Virus record (IMG/VR): IMGVR_UViG_3300035204_001665
Coordinates: 1-64,000 of that record
Source of the DNA: a virus
Direction: 5' to 3' (one strand)
DNA: 64,000 bases
In this document: positions 22,522 to 33,500 of the stretch, in pieces
Layout: the number at the start of each line of letters is the position of its first letter
Position numbering within the stretch: the first letter of the stretch is position 1
Translations under genes and position numbers: made by a program
Notes under the pieces: generated by a model
What the model was told of the DNA's origin: nothing
The model's input: only the letters and a program-made list of their open reading frames with translations
Databases searched by the model: none

Positions 22522-25500
22522 ATGTCAATACAAAATGATAATTCATTTATAAAAGGCAGGACGGTTACGAACACGTCCACCGACCCTTCTTTAGCTGGCA
22601 CGAACGATCAGGTTTATGGTGTAGATACTGCAGCACAAAACGCAGAAGCATATTCTGATTACGACGGCTATCAAGATATCGTCTTTTCTAATAGAACTGG
22701 AGAGGGGGTCTTTTCTGGTTACGCTACAGACGGAACAGAAACATGGGTTACCTCCAGAGGAATAATAAAGACCTTAGATTTAATTTCTGAAGGGGAGATT
22801 GATGGAATAGTTAGTGGCGAATGGGTTCCCGGAGGCGACAATTCCGAAGGCCAAGTGGGCTGGAGCGAAGTTAATTTTCAAGCTCACGGAGATTGGCCAG
22901 AGGCTATACTTAGATCAGTTTTTCTTAATGACACGCCAGTAGTAAACGCAAACAGTCAATACAATTTTCAAAGAGCAGTAGTTTCCTTCTCTAATGGCAG
23001 AGCAGAAGGAGTAAGAGAAGGCGATAATTTTTTAAAGGTAGGATCAGATCAGGGGTTAGAAAAGACTAGAACGATTAATGAAAGGTTGAGGGGTCCAGAT
23101 GTCAATGATCCAGAAGGAGACGGAACCGATGTCACTGGGGGAACGATCGATAATCCATTCTTTTATCACCCCAAGGTCTACAGTATTCTTAATCCTCAAT
23201 TGGAAAAGGTAAGAATCAACTTAAAAGTAGGCTCACTGACTTATCAAAAAACCATGGACGACTTCGAAGAAGGTACAGAGGTCGATCAAGCTATACTGGA
23301 CGATATGGCAAATTTAAGAGGAAGTAAAATTAGTTTTCGATATAGATATAGGCCCATATATGTTGATGACGCTGGGTTTATGGACTTAAATACCGCTAGA
23401 GATTGGTACCCAGAAGACGGAGCGATTGAAAACGGAGTAGAGGGACTCATTAGGAGCGCATACTTAGCGAAGCAAGAGATAACGGTAGACGACAGTTTAA
23501 AAACGGATCAACTCGCGGGGTGGGAATTTGAAATAACCAGAGTCACGTTGGATTCCATAGAAAGTAATGTAAATAACGAGACCTACATAGATTCTATTAC
23601 TGAGGTTTTCGAAGATACGTTCTCCTATCCTACCTCAGCCATGGCGGCCATGAAGTTTAACGCTGAATACTTTTCCCAAGTTCCAACTCGAGCCTATGAC
23701 GTTAGACTGCTTAAAGTTAAGGTACCTGCGGGTAATGGAGGATATGAGCCACTGACAAGAACATATAACGAACAACCTTGGGGCGGAACGTTTTCGGAAG
23801 AAAAAAAATGGACCGATAACCCAGCTTGGATCTTTTATGATATACTCACCAACGATAGATATGGAGTAGGCAAGCACATCGACAAGAGCCTCGTAGATAA
23901 GTGGTCTCTCTATGAAATAGCTAAATATTGTGACGTATTGGTCGACAATGGAGAAGGTGGATTGGAGCCCAGATTTACAGCAAACGTATTAATTAACACG
24001 AGAGAAGACGCGTATAAAGTCTTAAAAGATTTTGCTAGTGTTTTCAGGTCAATACTTTACTATGGCCTAGGCAGCATACACACCGTACAAGATAGGCCAA
24101 AACCAGAAATAGCCCACTATACTAACGCTAATGTAGAGGGCGGAGACTTTACATATAGTTCGACTAGTAGCAATATCAGGCCGACCGTATGCTTGGTCAG
24201 ATATAATGACAGAACGAACTTCTACAAACCGGCGATCGAATACGTAGAGGACACAGAGGGCATAAGAAAGCATGGAGTTATAGAAAAAGAGATTACTGCA
24301 TTCGCATGCACTAGCCGGTCACAAGCAGTAAGACTGGGAAGATGGATACTAACCACCGAATCAGCTCAAGCAGAAACAATTGGCTTTACGATTGGTCCGG
24401 AAGGTATGCTCTTGCGCCCGGGAGATATTATTAGAGTCGTAGACGAAAATAGAGACGCCGATAGATACGGCGGTAGAGTTATTAACTACGATTATTACGA
24501 TGACGAAAAGCACGTTAAGGCCATAACTCTAGACAGGGTGCCCACAATAAAGGAAGAGACAGAATATACCTTATTCTTAAATACCCCATCATACTTTTAC
24601 GACACATCTTTGGTAGCGGGGGCAGATGAGGTTGATGGCGGATTAGATAGTTCAGACGTGAAGGACATAAGAAAGCCCCACATACAGTCTTTTGTTTTTA
24701 ATGAGTCATCATCTAATATCACCATAGATAACACTATCAATATCGGCCCAGAAGGTATTGGTAATAGCAAGGGGGATATTTTCGGCACAAAAATCGCTCA
24801 CGCTGGAGACGTTTCGCAAGGAGAATGGATGTTCGAAAGCTCGTTAAATTCGGGCACGATCGTAGATAACGCTACTTGGACACTGGTAGACAATGCGTAC
24901 GCGAGTAACCAATATACTGTCATATCCACAAAGGAAGAAGAAAAGTTCAAATATTCTGTACAGGCCCTAGTGCACGAGCCACGAAAATATGACTATATAG
25001 AGAAGGGGTTAGTATATTCTCCCCCGACGGGGCCTGACAATCCAACGGCGGCTCCACCGGGTCCGGACGGGGTCTCACTAATTGTCGGTAACTATAATCT
25101 CAGCACAAGTAATACGAAGAAAATCAACATCACGGTAGATAAACCCGATGATGATACCATAGGAACGACCGTAGGGTACAGAATTTATGTTAAAGAAGGG
25201 TCTCAATTTGATTCTGACGATACCGTATCTCCCGGATCATCCATTCCAAAGAAAGAGTTCTTAATGAGAACCCTTTTCTTAACGGACCCAACAGATAATA
25301 ACGATAACCCTATTACCTACTATATCCCACCGAGAAATAATAAAACCTATTATTTTAGAGTATTTGCAGTTAATGCTGTTTCCGTTTTGTCGAGTGCGCA
25401 CAAAGACAATAATATTCAAGTAACAGACCACTATCCTATCAAAGATATTAAAGTTCATTCCCTGAGACTAGCTACGGACTCTCCGATTCTCAATGAGGAA

Positions 25501-27675
25501 AAAGACTCCGCCGAAAAACAATTCTATTCAAATTTAGAAGATAAAGACGCGGCAGTGAGTTGGGAGTCGACCTTCCTTAACGAAGTAGACATACCCATTA
25601 TTTTAAAGTATAAAATTACAATCAGAAAAGTTAGCCCGAATTCTAGTCCGGCAGATTTGATAACGTCTTTTGAAACTAATTCAAGCTACTTCAACTATAC
25701 CTTTGCCCTTAACGCAGCGACGACCGGAGGACCCAGAAGACACTTTGATTTAGTTGTAGAAGCTTTGGACGAAAACGGGCAGAGCTCGGCTGATAATTAT
25801 GCATCCAATGGAGAAGGGTGGGATATTATTGAGGTAAACAATCCGAGGCCATCGAATTACTGGTTGACTCCGAGAAAAGACGGTGGGAAAAGACCGGGCG
25901 ATCACGTATGCAAAACGGTTAATGGCGTGGCCGACGTATGTGAAACGATAACGACGGAACAGTTCATAACTGCAGATGGGCATATTAAACTCAACCTTAT
26001 AAATAATTCGTTTTCAGACCTAGCGGGAGGATTCTTATACTTGTCTAAGCATCCTTTTTCTGGGGCAGATTTTACCCCGGATGGCAGACCCAAGGACATA
26101 GCCAATAGGCCTAATATAGAATTTGCAGCGCACGAAGTATCTAAAAAGCCAGATTTTAGAATTATTGAAATCCCCTTCGAACGAGGAGTAAACGACGCCC
26201 AACTTCCTTCACAAATTACCCTCAGTCCTCCAGCTGGGGAAGACGGATCTTCTTACGTCTTTAATTATTCCAACGCCTACTATATGGCTCTAAAACTATA
26301 TGATAGCTACGATAAAGAAATTAAAGATAAGAAACTCAATCCGTGCTACGACTCTAACGCGGACCGTATAACCGATTGTTGGGAAAGCGGTATGCACATA
26401 GGATTTGCTAGGGATCACAGAGTTAACAAAACATCCGATTGCGACCCATGCGGAGAGTCTACCCTCTCTGGAATGTATAGATTTACCAGTCTATCATCAG
26501 GATGGTACGTCGGGGATCACGATCACCCGGATGGTTTTTCGACGATATCTCCCTCACCATCAACGGGAACTTTTGCTTGCCCAGTTTATCCCACTCAATA
26601 TTACAGTGCGAGTGCAGAAAATGGCTTTAAATATTGGTTAAGAATGAACGTAAATGGTCAATGGGAAGGTAACGGAATATCCCATGTTCGAGTCCTTACT
26701 CATCAAGACGTTGAAGAACTATATGATTACCAAGGTTACTACGAATATACATGTAGGATGTCAGAGAAAGTCACGACAAGTTATTATGTTTACCCTAATG
26801 ACATGGATTCGATAAGTAGATGTAGATTTAGACAAGGGAAACGCTCATCTTCGGGGGGAATTTATGATGTAGATAGATCTACGATTTTCGCTGGACCAAT
26901 CCCTGCGTTAGGAGCACCGAGTGGTCCGTTTACGTGGACCACTGGGGCGACTAGGCCACCCGCTGGTAGCGATCCAGCAGGTGGAACTTGGGTCCCGTTG
27001 CCTAGGGCAGGAATACCTTACGGCGGATGGGGAAGGCAGTACGATGGCCCAGCAGATAATGATACCCTAGCAAGTCCAGACGTAGACAAAATAGATTCTC
27101 ATAACTGGAGGGGTCAAAAAATTGAAGGTAAAAGCAGGCCGCTTTACGGTTTCAGAAGATTTAGAGTATACTTCGATCCGAATAATTTACCCCCAGAACA
27201 GGAAAAGTCGCAGTTATCTTCTTACGCTATCGTAGGACTTAATTCTTGGAACGGTCCATATGAGGCCTATCCCGGCACTACAGATTATTCCAAGAGTCTA
27301 CTAACTGCGAAAAATGACCTTGGGACATTTCCATATAGTGTAAGACAATGGATGAAAGAGGGCGATGTATTTGAAAATATTCCCGGAGTTTGGGACCATC
27401 ACCCAGCGGGTTTCGGCGCTGGTTACGGAGGGCTCGTAAAAACAGACCGATATTTTGATGTGCACATGGGCAGGTTAATAGATGATAGTTATTTAAATGA
27501 AGGCTTTTTTGGGGTGGTCGCTACGAATGATTACTCTATACTAGATTCCACGGTAAGGACTCCAAGCGCATACGACCAAGAAACGAAATTACATGAGTCC
27601 ACATGGGACACAAACGCGTTCGTTACTTTACCATTTGCCGCCGGGGGAGACGGTACGAACCCATATAACGATTAA
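22522..27675 (+). CDS. Lambda gpJ-like central tail tip / receptor-binding protein
   Basis: 1,717 residues against 1,132 in lambda. The N-terminal ~700 residues follow the gpJ pattern: RGIIKTLDLISEGEIDGIV, then KVYSILNPQLEKVRINL, NPAWIFYDILTNDRYGVG, and AVRLGRWILTTE with LRPGDIIRVVDENR. Fibronectin III-like segments lie around residues 830-1100 (PDDDTIGTTVGYRIYVKEG, NNKTYYFRVFAVN). The C-terminal ~550 residues, rich in Tyr, Trp, Gly and Cys, have no family I recognise and should hold the receptor-binding and host-specific part. It forms the tip spike that contacts the receptor. It is the end of the M-L-K-I-J order. Confidence 0.93.
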   Translation: MSIQNDNSFIKGRTVTNTSTDPSLAGTNDQVYGVDTAAQNAEAYSDYDGYQDIVFSNRTGEGVFSGYATDGTETWVTSRGIIKTLDLISEGEIDGIVSGEWVPGGDNSEGQVGWSEVNFQAHGDWPEAILRSVFLNDTPVVNANSQYNFQRAVVSFSNGRAEGVREGDNFLKVGSDQGLEKTRTINERLRGPDVNDPEGDGTDVTGGTIDNPFFYHPKVYSILNPQLEKVRINLKVGSLTYQKTMDDFEEGTEVDQAILDDMANLRGSKISFRYRYRPIYVDDAGFMDLNTARDWYPEDGAIENGVEGLIRSAYLAKQEITVDDSLKTDQLAGWEFEITRVTLDSIESNVNNETYIDSITEVFEDTFSYPTSAMAAMKFNAEYFSQVPTRAYDVRLLKVKVPAGNGGYEPLTRTYNEQPWGGTFSEEKKWTDNPAWIFYDILTNDRYGVGKHIDKSLVDKWSLYEIAKYCDVLVDNGEGGLEPRFTANVLINTREDAYKVLKDFASVFRSILYYGLGSIHTVQDRPKPEIAHYTNANVEGGDFTYSSTSSNIRPTVCLVRYNDRTNFYKPAIEYVEDTEGIRKHGVIEKEITAFACTSRSQAVRLGRWILTTESAQAETIGFTIGPEGMLLRPGDIIRVVDENRDADRYGGRVINYDYYDDEKHVKAITLDRVPTIKEETEYTLFLNTPSYFYDTSLVAGADEVDGGLDSSDVKDIRKPHIQSFVFNESSSNITIDNTINIGPEGIGNSKGDIFGTKIAHAGDVSQGEWMFESSLNSGTIVDNATWTLVDNAYASNQYTVISTKEEEKFKYSVQALVHEPRKYDYIEKGLVYSPPTGPDNPTAAPPGPDGVSLIVGNYNLSTSNTKKINITVDKPDDDTIGTTVGYRIYVKEGSQFDSDDTVSPGSSIPKKEFLMRTLFLTDPTDNNDNPITYYIPPRNNKTYYFRVFAVNAVSVLSSAHKDNNIQVTDHYPIKDIKVHSLRLATDSPILNEEKDSAEKQFYSNLEDKDAAVSWESTFLNEVDIPIILKYKITIRKVSPNSSPADLITSFETNSSYFNYTFALNAATTGGPRRHFDLVVEALDENGQSSADNYASNGEGWDIIEVNNPRPSNYWLTPRKDGGKRPGDHVCKTVNGVADVCETITTEQFITADGHIKLNLINNSFSDLAGGFLYLSKHPFSGADFTPDGRPKDIANRPNIEFAAHEVSKKPDFRIIEIPFERGVNDAQLPSQITLSPPAGEDGSSYVFNYSNAYYMALKLYDSYDKEIKDKKLNPCYDSNADRITDCWESGMHIGFARDHRVNKTSDCDPCGESTLSGMYRFTSLSSGWYVGDHDHPDGFSTISPSPSTGTFACPVYPTQYYSASAENGFKYWLRMNVNGQWEGNGISHVRVLTHQDVEELYDYQGYYEYTCRMSEKVTTSYYVYPNDMDSISRCRFRQGKRSSSGGIYDVDRSTIFAGPIPALGAPSGPFTWTTGATRPPAGSDPAGGTWVPLPRAGIPYGGWGRQYDGPADNDTLASPDVDKIDSHNWRGQKIEGKSRPLYGFRRFRVYFDPNNLPPEQEKSQLSSYAIVGLNSWNGPYEAYPGTTDYSKSLLTAKNDLGTFPYSVRQWMKEGDVFENIPGVWDHHPAGFGAGYGGLVKTDRYFDVHMGRLIDDSYLNEGFFGVVATNDYSILDSTVRTPSAYDQETKLHESTWDTNAFVTLPFAAGGDGTNPYND

Positions 27676-27676
27676 A

Positions 27677-28411
27677 ATGAAAACTGGAATTAATAGAATT
27701 TTAATGATCATATTAAAAAATGAGAAAAGATATGTCTACTCCGTTCCGTCAGACCGGTCGCCAGAGGTTATGATGAACGATGTTATCATGTCAGATAGGA
27801 TCGACAGAAATGAAATAAAATCAAATTACTTCTTTCCCAATACTTTATATTCTATTCATGATTATTTGTATTACTTTAATGAAGATACTAAAAAAGTTGA
27901 TGATGTACTCCTTGCTATAGATTTTAAAATAGAGGAAGTGAAAAAGCATAGACAATCATTTTTTTCTGTGTTAGACTTTGAATTTATGAAGTCCCTAGAG
28001 GAAGGGAGCAAGAGTTGGACAGAACATATAACTAAAATTAAGAACTACCTAAGAGATCTCCCTCCTGAAATAGAGCCTTACTGCAAAAATATGCCAGTGG
28101 ACCAAATAGTTAAATTTAATGGCTTTAATAACATTTTTGATATACATATAATAAATGGAGGCAGCGGATATACTAAACCACCGAAGGTTATCATTGAGGA
28201 TCCGAACGGATTAGATATGTCTGGGTTTAAACTCAAAGCAGTTGCCACCATTAAAGACGGAAAAGTGGTGGAAATAACGGTAACGCAAGTTGGTAGCGGG
28301 TATGACAGGGCTCCGTCGATTAATATATCTCCACCGGATGGAGAAGGTAGCGTAGCTGTAGCAGCAGCTGCTCTACCAGAAAACGATATTCACTCAATAA
28401 AACAAAAATAA
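27677..28411 (+). CDS. Structural protein with GSGY beta-repeats
   Basis: 244 residues from the ATG at 27677, one base after the gpJ stop; an upstream in-frame start would overlap gpJ. Residues ~1-145 are unrecognised. Residues ~150-235 hold two copies of a motif with GGSGYTKPPKVIIEDPNG and VTQVGSGYDRAPSINISPP, separated by AVATIKDGKVVEITV. This 'GSGY..pP.v.i..P' repeat is common in T4-like and marine phage virion proteins and forms beta-turn-rich structures. Probably a tail-tip-associated or accessory fibre protein. No Shine-Dalgarno; likely coupled to gpJ translation. Confidence 0.65.
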   Translation: MKTGINRILMIILKNEKRYVYSVPSDRSPEVMMNDVIMSDRIDRNEIKSNYFFPNTLYSIHDYLYYFNEDTKKVDDVLLAIDFKIEEVKKHRQSFFSVLDFEFMKSLEEGSKSWTEHITKIKNYLRDLPPEIEPYCKNMPVDQIVKFNGFNNIFDIHIINGGSGYTKPPKVIIEDPNGLDMSGFKLKAVATIKDGKVVEITVTQVGSGYDRAPSINISPPDGEGSVAVAAAALPENDIHSIKQK

Positions 28412-28423
28412 AGGTATAAAGAT

Positions 28424-29314
28424 ATGGCAGTAATGATAAGAAAAAAATTCGGATATACAGTATCTGTTGTAAATGGTTCCAAAAGAATAACGGCTTGTTC
28501 CAAAGCTGACTGGATACCAATAAAAGATGGTAGCTTTATAATTATTGACGGAGATAATGAATACTATAGATTATCACATAAAAAACAATTCCTTTATGTA
28601 AAAGAGGCCCGAGTAGATTCCGCGAATAAATTAGTTATAGATGGGATAGCAGAAAGCGGATCTATATCTGCTAATGATTCGTTAGAGTTTACAGCAAACG
28701 AATATCAGATCACAAAAGTAGACGTGGCTGATGGTGGCACAGATTATGTCGTCGGAGATATTATCTCTTGCGCTGGACCCCTTAGTAAACTTAATTCAAG
28801 CGATGATACTCAAGAGCACGCAAGGGTAGAGGTAAAATCTATTACCGAAAATGGATCCATTGAGTCAATAGAGCTGATCTCGAACGGTACATATATTGCT
28901 GCTTCCGAAGAGGGTGACATTTTCAATATTAAAGATGGCTCTGGTTCAGGTGCGTCCCTTTCTTCTCGGTATACTCTGTCAGCTAATAAGCCAATAGAAG
29001 AGAGAAGCATTTCTGGAATAGAAAGGAAAGACAATAAAACCATAATCTACTTGTCTTATCCGTTACCGATAAGTATGATCTCTGGCAATGTCTCTGTAAA
29101 AAAATGGGAAGCCGTTTTGGATTCTCCGTATCTAGGAGTGACTAAGGCTGGCGCATCATACGAAATAATAAAAGACTTTACCCCTAATCTAGACCTGCCC
29201 CTCATAAAGGGAGAGCTAGCGTCTACTCCCTTGTTGTATAATGAGTCAATGGTACTAATTGATAAAAAAATCAAGGAATTAGAAGAGCAGATCGAGTCAC
29301 TTAAAGGAGAATAA
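28424..29314 (+). CDS. Tail-associated structural protein, GGTxY-type beta-repeat
   Basis: 296 residues. It has a related repeat to the previous gene: DGGTDYVVGDIISC, then VEVKSITENGSIESIELI with NGTYI, which fits the 'GG..Y.vGD' variant of the phage structural repeat. The start RKKFGYTVSVVNGSKR is beta-like and the C-terminus is a short Glu/Lys coiled-coil-like helix (LIDKKIKELEEQIESLK), as in fibre trimerisation ends. It starts 12 nt after the previous stop, with AAAGG 9 nt upstream. Position after gpJ suggests a tip accessory or chaperone; no family named. Confidence 0.65.
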   Translation: MAVMIRKKFGYTVSVVNGSKRITACSKADWIPIKDGSFIIIDGDNEYYRLSHKKQFLYVKEARVDSANKLVIDGIAESGSISANDSLEFTANEYQITKVDVADGGTDYVVGDIISCAGPLSKLNSSDDTQEHARVEVKSITENGSIESIELISNGTYIAASEEGDIFNIKDGSGSGASLSSRYTLSANKPIEERSISGIERKDNKTIIYLSYPLPISMISGNVSVKKWEAVLDSPYLGVTKAGASYEIIKDFTPNLDLPLIKGELASTPLLYNESMVLIDKKIKELEEQIESLKGE

Positions 29315-29326
29315 ATCCACTTATCA

Positions 29327-29334
29327 AGTGTAAT
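29327..29334 (+). promoter_or_regulatory. AGTGTAAT element upstream of the FtsZ-like gene
   Basis: AGTGTAAT followed by AAGTAGT lies 7 nt before the ATG. CACTT-ATC-AAGTG just upstream forms a small inverted repeat. There is no Shine-Dalgarno, so a near-leaderless transcript is possible. Confidence 0.45.
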
Positions 29335-29341
29335 AAGTAGT

Positions 29342-30499
29342 ATGCAAGACCCGGTAGACGTAAACGCTTATAATAACCCAGATATTCCTGATATTTCCTT
29401 GCCAGACATTCCAATGCCTGAGCCAGAAGAGGTAGTCGTAAAGGAAGTGAAAGACGAAATGGACGCAGCCTTCAAATTTGCTTTTGTAGGGGCTGGCCAA
29501 GGCGGATCGAGAATCGCAGAGACATTCCACAAATTGGGGTACAGAAAAATTGCGGTTCTCAACACTGCTCAACAAGACTTAAACACTGTTAACTTGCAAA
29601 ATAAACTTCTAATTGGAGAAGGCGGTGCCGGGAAAGATCCCGCATATGCAAAAAAAGTATTCGCCGAAAAGAAAGAGGAAGTAGTAGATTTCATGAGATA
29701 TTCGTTCGGCGAAGAACTGGATAAAATCATGGTGTGCGCAGGTGCGGGTGGAGGAACAGGGTCAGGTACAGTGACTTCCTTAGTCCTCGCTGCGAAAGAA
29801 TTACAGGATACACTCGGAGCAAAGACTCCGAAGGTCGGTGTCATTTTAGCCTTACCCAAACATTCCGAAGGAAAAAAGGTTAATGCAAATGCCCACAAAT
29901 GTTTAAATGACGTTTATAAGTTGGTGGAAGAAGGTATAGTATCTCCTTTCGTCATCATTGATAATGAAAGGATCGGTAAGCTGTATCCCAACTTGGTTGT
30001 TTCTAAATTTTGGGATACCGCTAACATGAGCATGGCTGGTCTGTTTCACTTATTTAACTTAACTGCTTCTAGAGACAGCTCTTATACGGCTTTCGATTCT
30101 AGTGATTATAAGTCTGTACTAGATTCTGGATTAATGATGTTCGGTGCTGCCCCAGTGAAAGACTGGGAAGATCCGGTTAGTATTTCCAGAGCGATAAGAG
30201 ACAATTTCAAAAAAGGTTTACTTTCGGGAGGTATCGATGTTTCTACGGGTAATTGCGCCGGAGCAATTGTCGTAGGAGGGAAAGAACAACTCGACAATAT
30301 ACCTCAATCCAGCCTCGATCAAGCATTTGACCAATTATGTAGGATGCTTAAGCCGGGGAACGTCGTCCACAGGGGCATTTACAGCGGCGACAAGCCCTCT
30401 CTGACGGTTTATACGGCCGTTGGGGGTCTAGGTAAGCCTGTAGACAAACTGAGCGAATTAATGAAGCTCGGAGACATGGTTCCCCTCGAAGAGGACTAA
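29342..30499 (+). CDS. FtsZ/tubulin-like GTPase
   Basis: 385 residues. Residues 1-42 are an unstructured Pro/Asp/Glu-rich tail. The GTPase core starts at FAFVGAGQGGSRIAETF. The nucleotide motif GAGGGTGSG is at residues 134-142 (FtsZ/tubulin signature GGGTG[ST]G). IGEGGAGKDP (91-100) and SPFVIIDNERI (201-211) match FtsZ positions. The T7 synergy loop FDSSDY (251-256) keeps both aspartates (D252, D255), aligning with NxDxxD of FtsZ. The FtsZ-type C-terminal subdomain follows (GLMMFG, then IDVSTGNCAGAIVVGG). It should bind and hydrolyse GTP and polymerise. It lies after the tail-tip genes and ends 6 bp before the end of the convergent tape measure. Confidence 0.88.
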   Translation: MQDPVDVNAYNNPDIPDISLPDIPMPEPEEVVVKEVKDEMDAAFKFAFVGAGQGGSRIAETFHKLGYRKIAVLNTAQQDLNTVNLQNKLLIGEGGAGKDPAYAKKVFAEKKEEVVDFMRYSFGEELDKIMVCAGAGGGTGSGTVTSLVLAAKELQDTLGAKTPKVGVILALPKHSEGKKVNANAHKCLNDVYKLVEEGIVSPFVIIDNERIGKLYPNLVVSKFWDTANMSMAGLFHLFNLTASRDSSYTAFDSSDYKSVLDSGLMMFGAAPVKDWEDPVSISRAIRDNFKKGLLSGGIDVSTGNCAGAIVVGGKEQLDNIPQSSLDQAFDQLCRMLKPGNVVHRGIYSGDKPSLTVYTAVGGLGKPVDKLSELMKLGDMVPLEED

Positions 30500-30505
30500 A
30501 GAGCC

Positions 30506-33500
30506 TTACCCCCTATTTTGTGTGGATTGATGGAGTATTCCTCCCTGTCTTTTCTGCTGTACGATAGTCTCTACTACGGTTTGTTTGATAAGTGTTCCAA
30601 GCGATCTGGCCTTTTCGAGAGATATCCCTTCTCCTCCAGTATTTACGTCGGTCGTTATCCCTCCGTTTTCGTTTAGATTTACGTTAATTGTAATATTGTT
30701 TGTTGTATCCCCATCAGCGACAGAGGGCTCAGACATTATTCCTTTGGCATTTTTCTCTGATCCCTTGCTTGATCGTAGACCATTTCCGCCCACGTACCCG
30801 CCCGAAGCAAACGCAGGGACATTCCCCTTGTTCAGTTGGGTAAAGAAATCTGAACCGTATTTTTGTACTGCACTTCTATTGACTACGTATTCTCCGCCCA
30901 TTAACATGGCTGGGATAGCGTCGCCGATTAGTCCGCCCGTGGCCTTCCCGATACCTCTACTGGTTACCGCTCCTCCCGAAGCTCCACCTAGCCAGCTAAA
31001 GAAGTTGCCGCCGACGGTGCCTTGCGCTCCGGGCATGCCTAGCCCAGCGCCACCTGTTAATGCACTTATGCCTAATGATGCCGCAGCAGCGATCATGGAG
31101 TACTTCATTCTCTTCTTCTTCGCGGCCTTCCATTTTGCTACTGCTTCTGCATGGGCAATTAGATCACTTGCTCTATCTTCGTAGTAGCTATAAAGTTTGG
31201 ACACCTTGTCTTGTCTAATTTTGTTCCTTGGATTGTCACTGTCGGCAAGTGCTTGTCTAGTTAATCTAGGATCTATTGAAAAGTAACTATGATCAAGCGA
31301 CGGGAACTTATCACTATCGTAAACAAATGCATTTCTTAAATTATAATCTACCCATCTTCCCTCTCTCCCATGTTTTATATTCGAGACCAGTCCTTCTTGC
31401 GGATCGGCGAATGCGTTTGCCTCCCATTGCGCTTTTAACTTAGCTATGTCTTTGGTAGACATTCCTAGTCCACCGTGCGTCGTGGGCTCAGACAAGTGCG
31501 TCCAGTAATCTACCTTATAGTTCTTTTTTCCAAAGAAGCTGGGGTCTGGATCTGTGTGTTCATATTGAGGTAGACCTCTTTGTCTTCTTAAGGCGGTCAT
31601 TTCTGACACTAAAGTTTTGCTGCCGTCAGGATATAGAATATATGCCGGCTGGCCTAATTTTGGATCTCCGACAATCTTTCCGGGGCCTCTTCCTGCACGG
31701 ACGCCTGCACCGACTCTGCCTCCGGTGGCATATTTATTTACCGCCCCAAATCCCTCATTATTAATGAGATCAATTAGAGAAACTCCATACTTTTTAACCG
31801 CCGCTTTTCTTAGTACATATTCCCCTTGTTGTAAAAATGCAGGCACATCGTCTTTGGTTCCTGACCCTCCTACAACTGGTCCACCTCTAGCAAATTTTTG
31901 AACACCATTATTAGTAATCAAGCCACCCGTTGCTGCTGGAGCAGCCTGCGCGAACGAGCCTATTACTCTATTTACTGTCATCTGGAGTACTTGATCTAGA
32001 GCATAATCGGCCAACTTTAGGAACATGTCACTGAAAGCTTCCTCCAAAGTCTTAGTTCCCTTAATCGCTTCGCCAAACGCAGAAGCTATTCCGCTTCTGA
32101 ACTCCATGCCAAATGTAAATAATGCTTCATCAGCATCGATCATCATTTCTTTGGTTCCGTAGTGCCAAGCGGCGAAGAGATCCTTGAAGGTCTGCTTCAT
32201 TTGATAACTTCCGTCCTTAATAGACTTTCTAGTTTCTTCCCTTCGAGCTTCTATTGTTTCCCGACTTAGTGTTCCCGGGTCGAGCATGTCTAAATTAATT
32301 TGTTCTCTTAGGTCGGTTAAATCATTTTTTAGTTTCTTTATTTTTATATTTTTCCATGCTTCCTCTAGACTCTTTCCATCTTTCGCCATTTGTTCCAGCA
32401 ATTTTGCTTGGTGTTCATATTTCTTGGCCTCCTCAGAGGCCGCTAGGGCTCCTTCCACATCTTCGCCTAACATCAAGGTATCGTGTTTAGCCCAAGCTCG
32501 CTTTGCTGCCACTTTCATATTTTCGATTACTGGAGCTATGGGAGTAGTAATACCCGGTTGGATTTTGCCCGGCATTAGATCTGGATGATCCTTAAGAAGA
32601 GACGCGGTACCCACTTGCCACGCTGCCCTTCCTGCTTGCCAAGTTTTTTCCTCTTGTGCAGAAATAGCTGAAGGCATTGCCCCAGAAGCCTTCATCAAAT
32701 AAAGAGTTCTTCTTTCTAGTTGGAACCGATTATCGTGAGCCTCCTTGGACATTTTGAGACTATTCTCGTGAAAGTTCTTCTGAGCCTTTGTCATCGCTAA
32801 GTAAAACTCTCTTATCTGCTTAGGCGTTAGCTTCTGACCGCCAAGGTCTAGTTGGGTTAGCTCGTCAAAGAGCCGCTTTTGTACTTCCGGGCTTTGCCCG
32901 GGACCAAATACATCCTCCGAGGTACCAAGGCTACCCTGAAGATATCCATGAAGCACTCGGCCACCTTGCTTATTTAAGCCAAATTTCTTTTCTAAATCTG
33001 TTATCCATTTTGGGCGTTCCCCCTTTCCTTGTATGCCCAAAGACGCAAGCAGCCCTCCCAGCTTTTTCTTAAGGGGGCTTTTACTATCTGACCAGTAAGG
33101 TACTCCCGGAGCCTCGCCGCCCAAGGGCCTAGCATCTATACCGGCTCTACGGGCCGCCTCAGGGGTTTGGTTCCACCCTATGTTCAAGCTCCTCCAAGAA
33201 TTAGCCGGGGCCTGTCCGGCTTGGATAAGCCTAGATTGACTAGGAAACAGCCCAAGCGGCGCATACCCGGGCCTTTTGCCCCCTGAAGAAGTATCAAGTC
33301 CCAAGCGTTTTTTGATCGTATCAATGAGGTTCTGGTCCTTGCCGCCTCCTCCAGTTCCAAACATAAACTGCTCTAAACTTTTTTCTATTCTCTTCTCAAG
33401 GCCGCTGGCCAATTGTTGCAAGTTGTCAGATGTCGCTGGGCCACTTCTCAATTGCAGGATTGAACGATCTAGTTCTTTTATCTCCGCGTCCAATTGTTGA

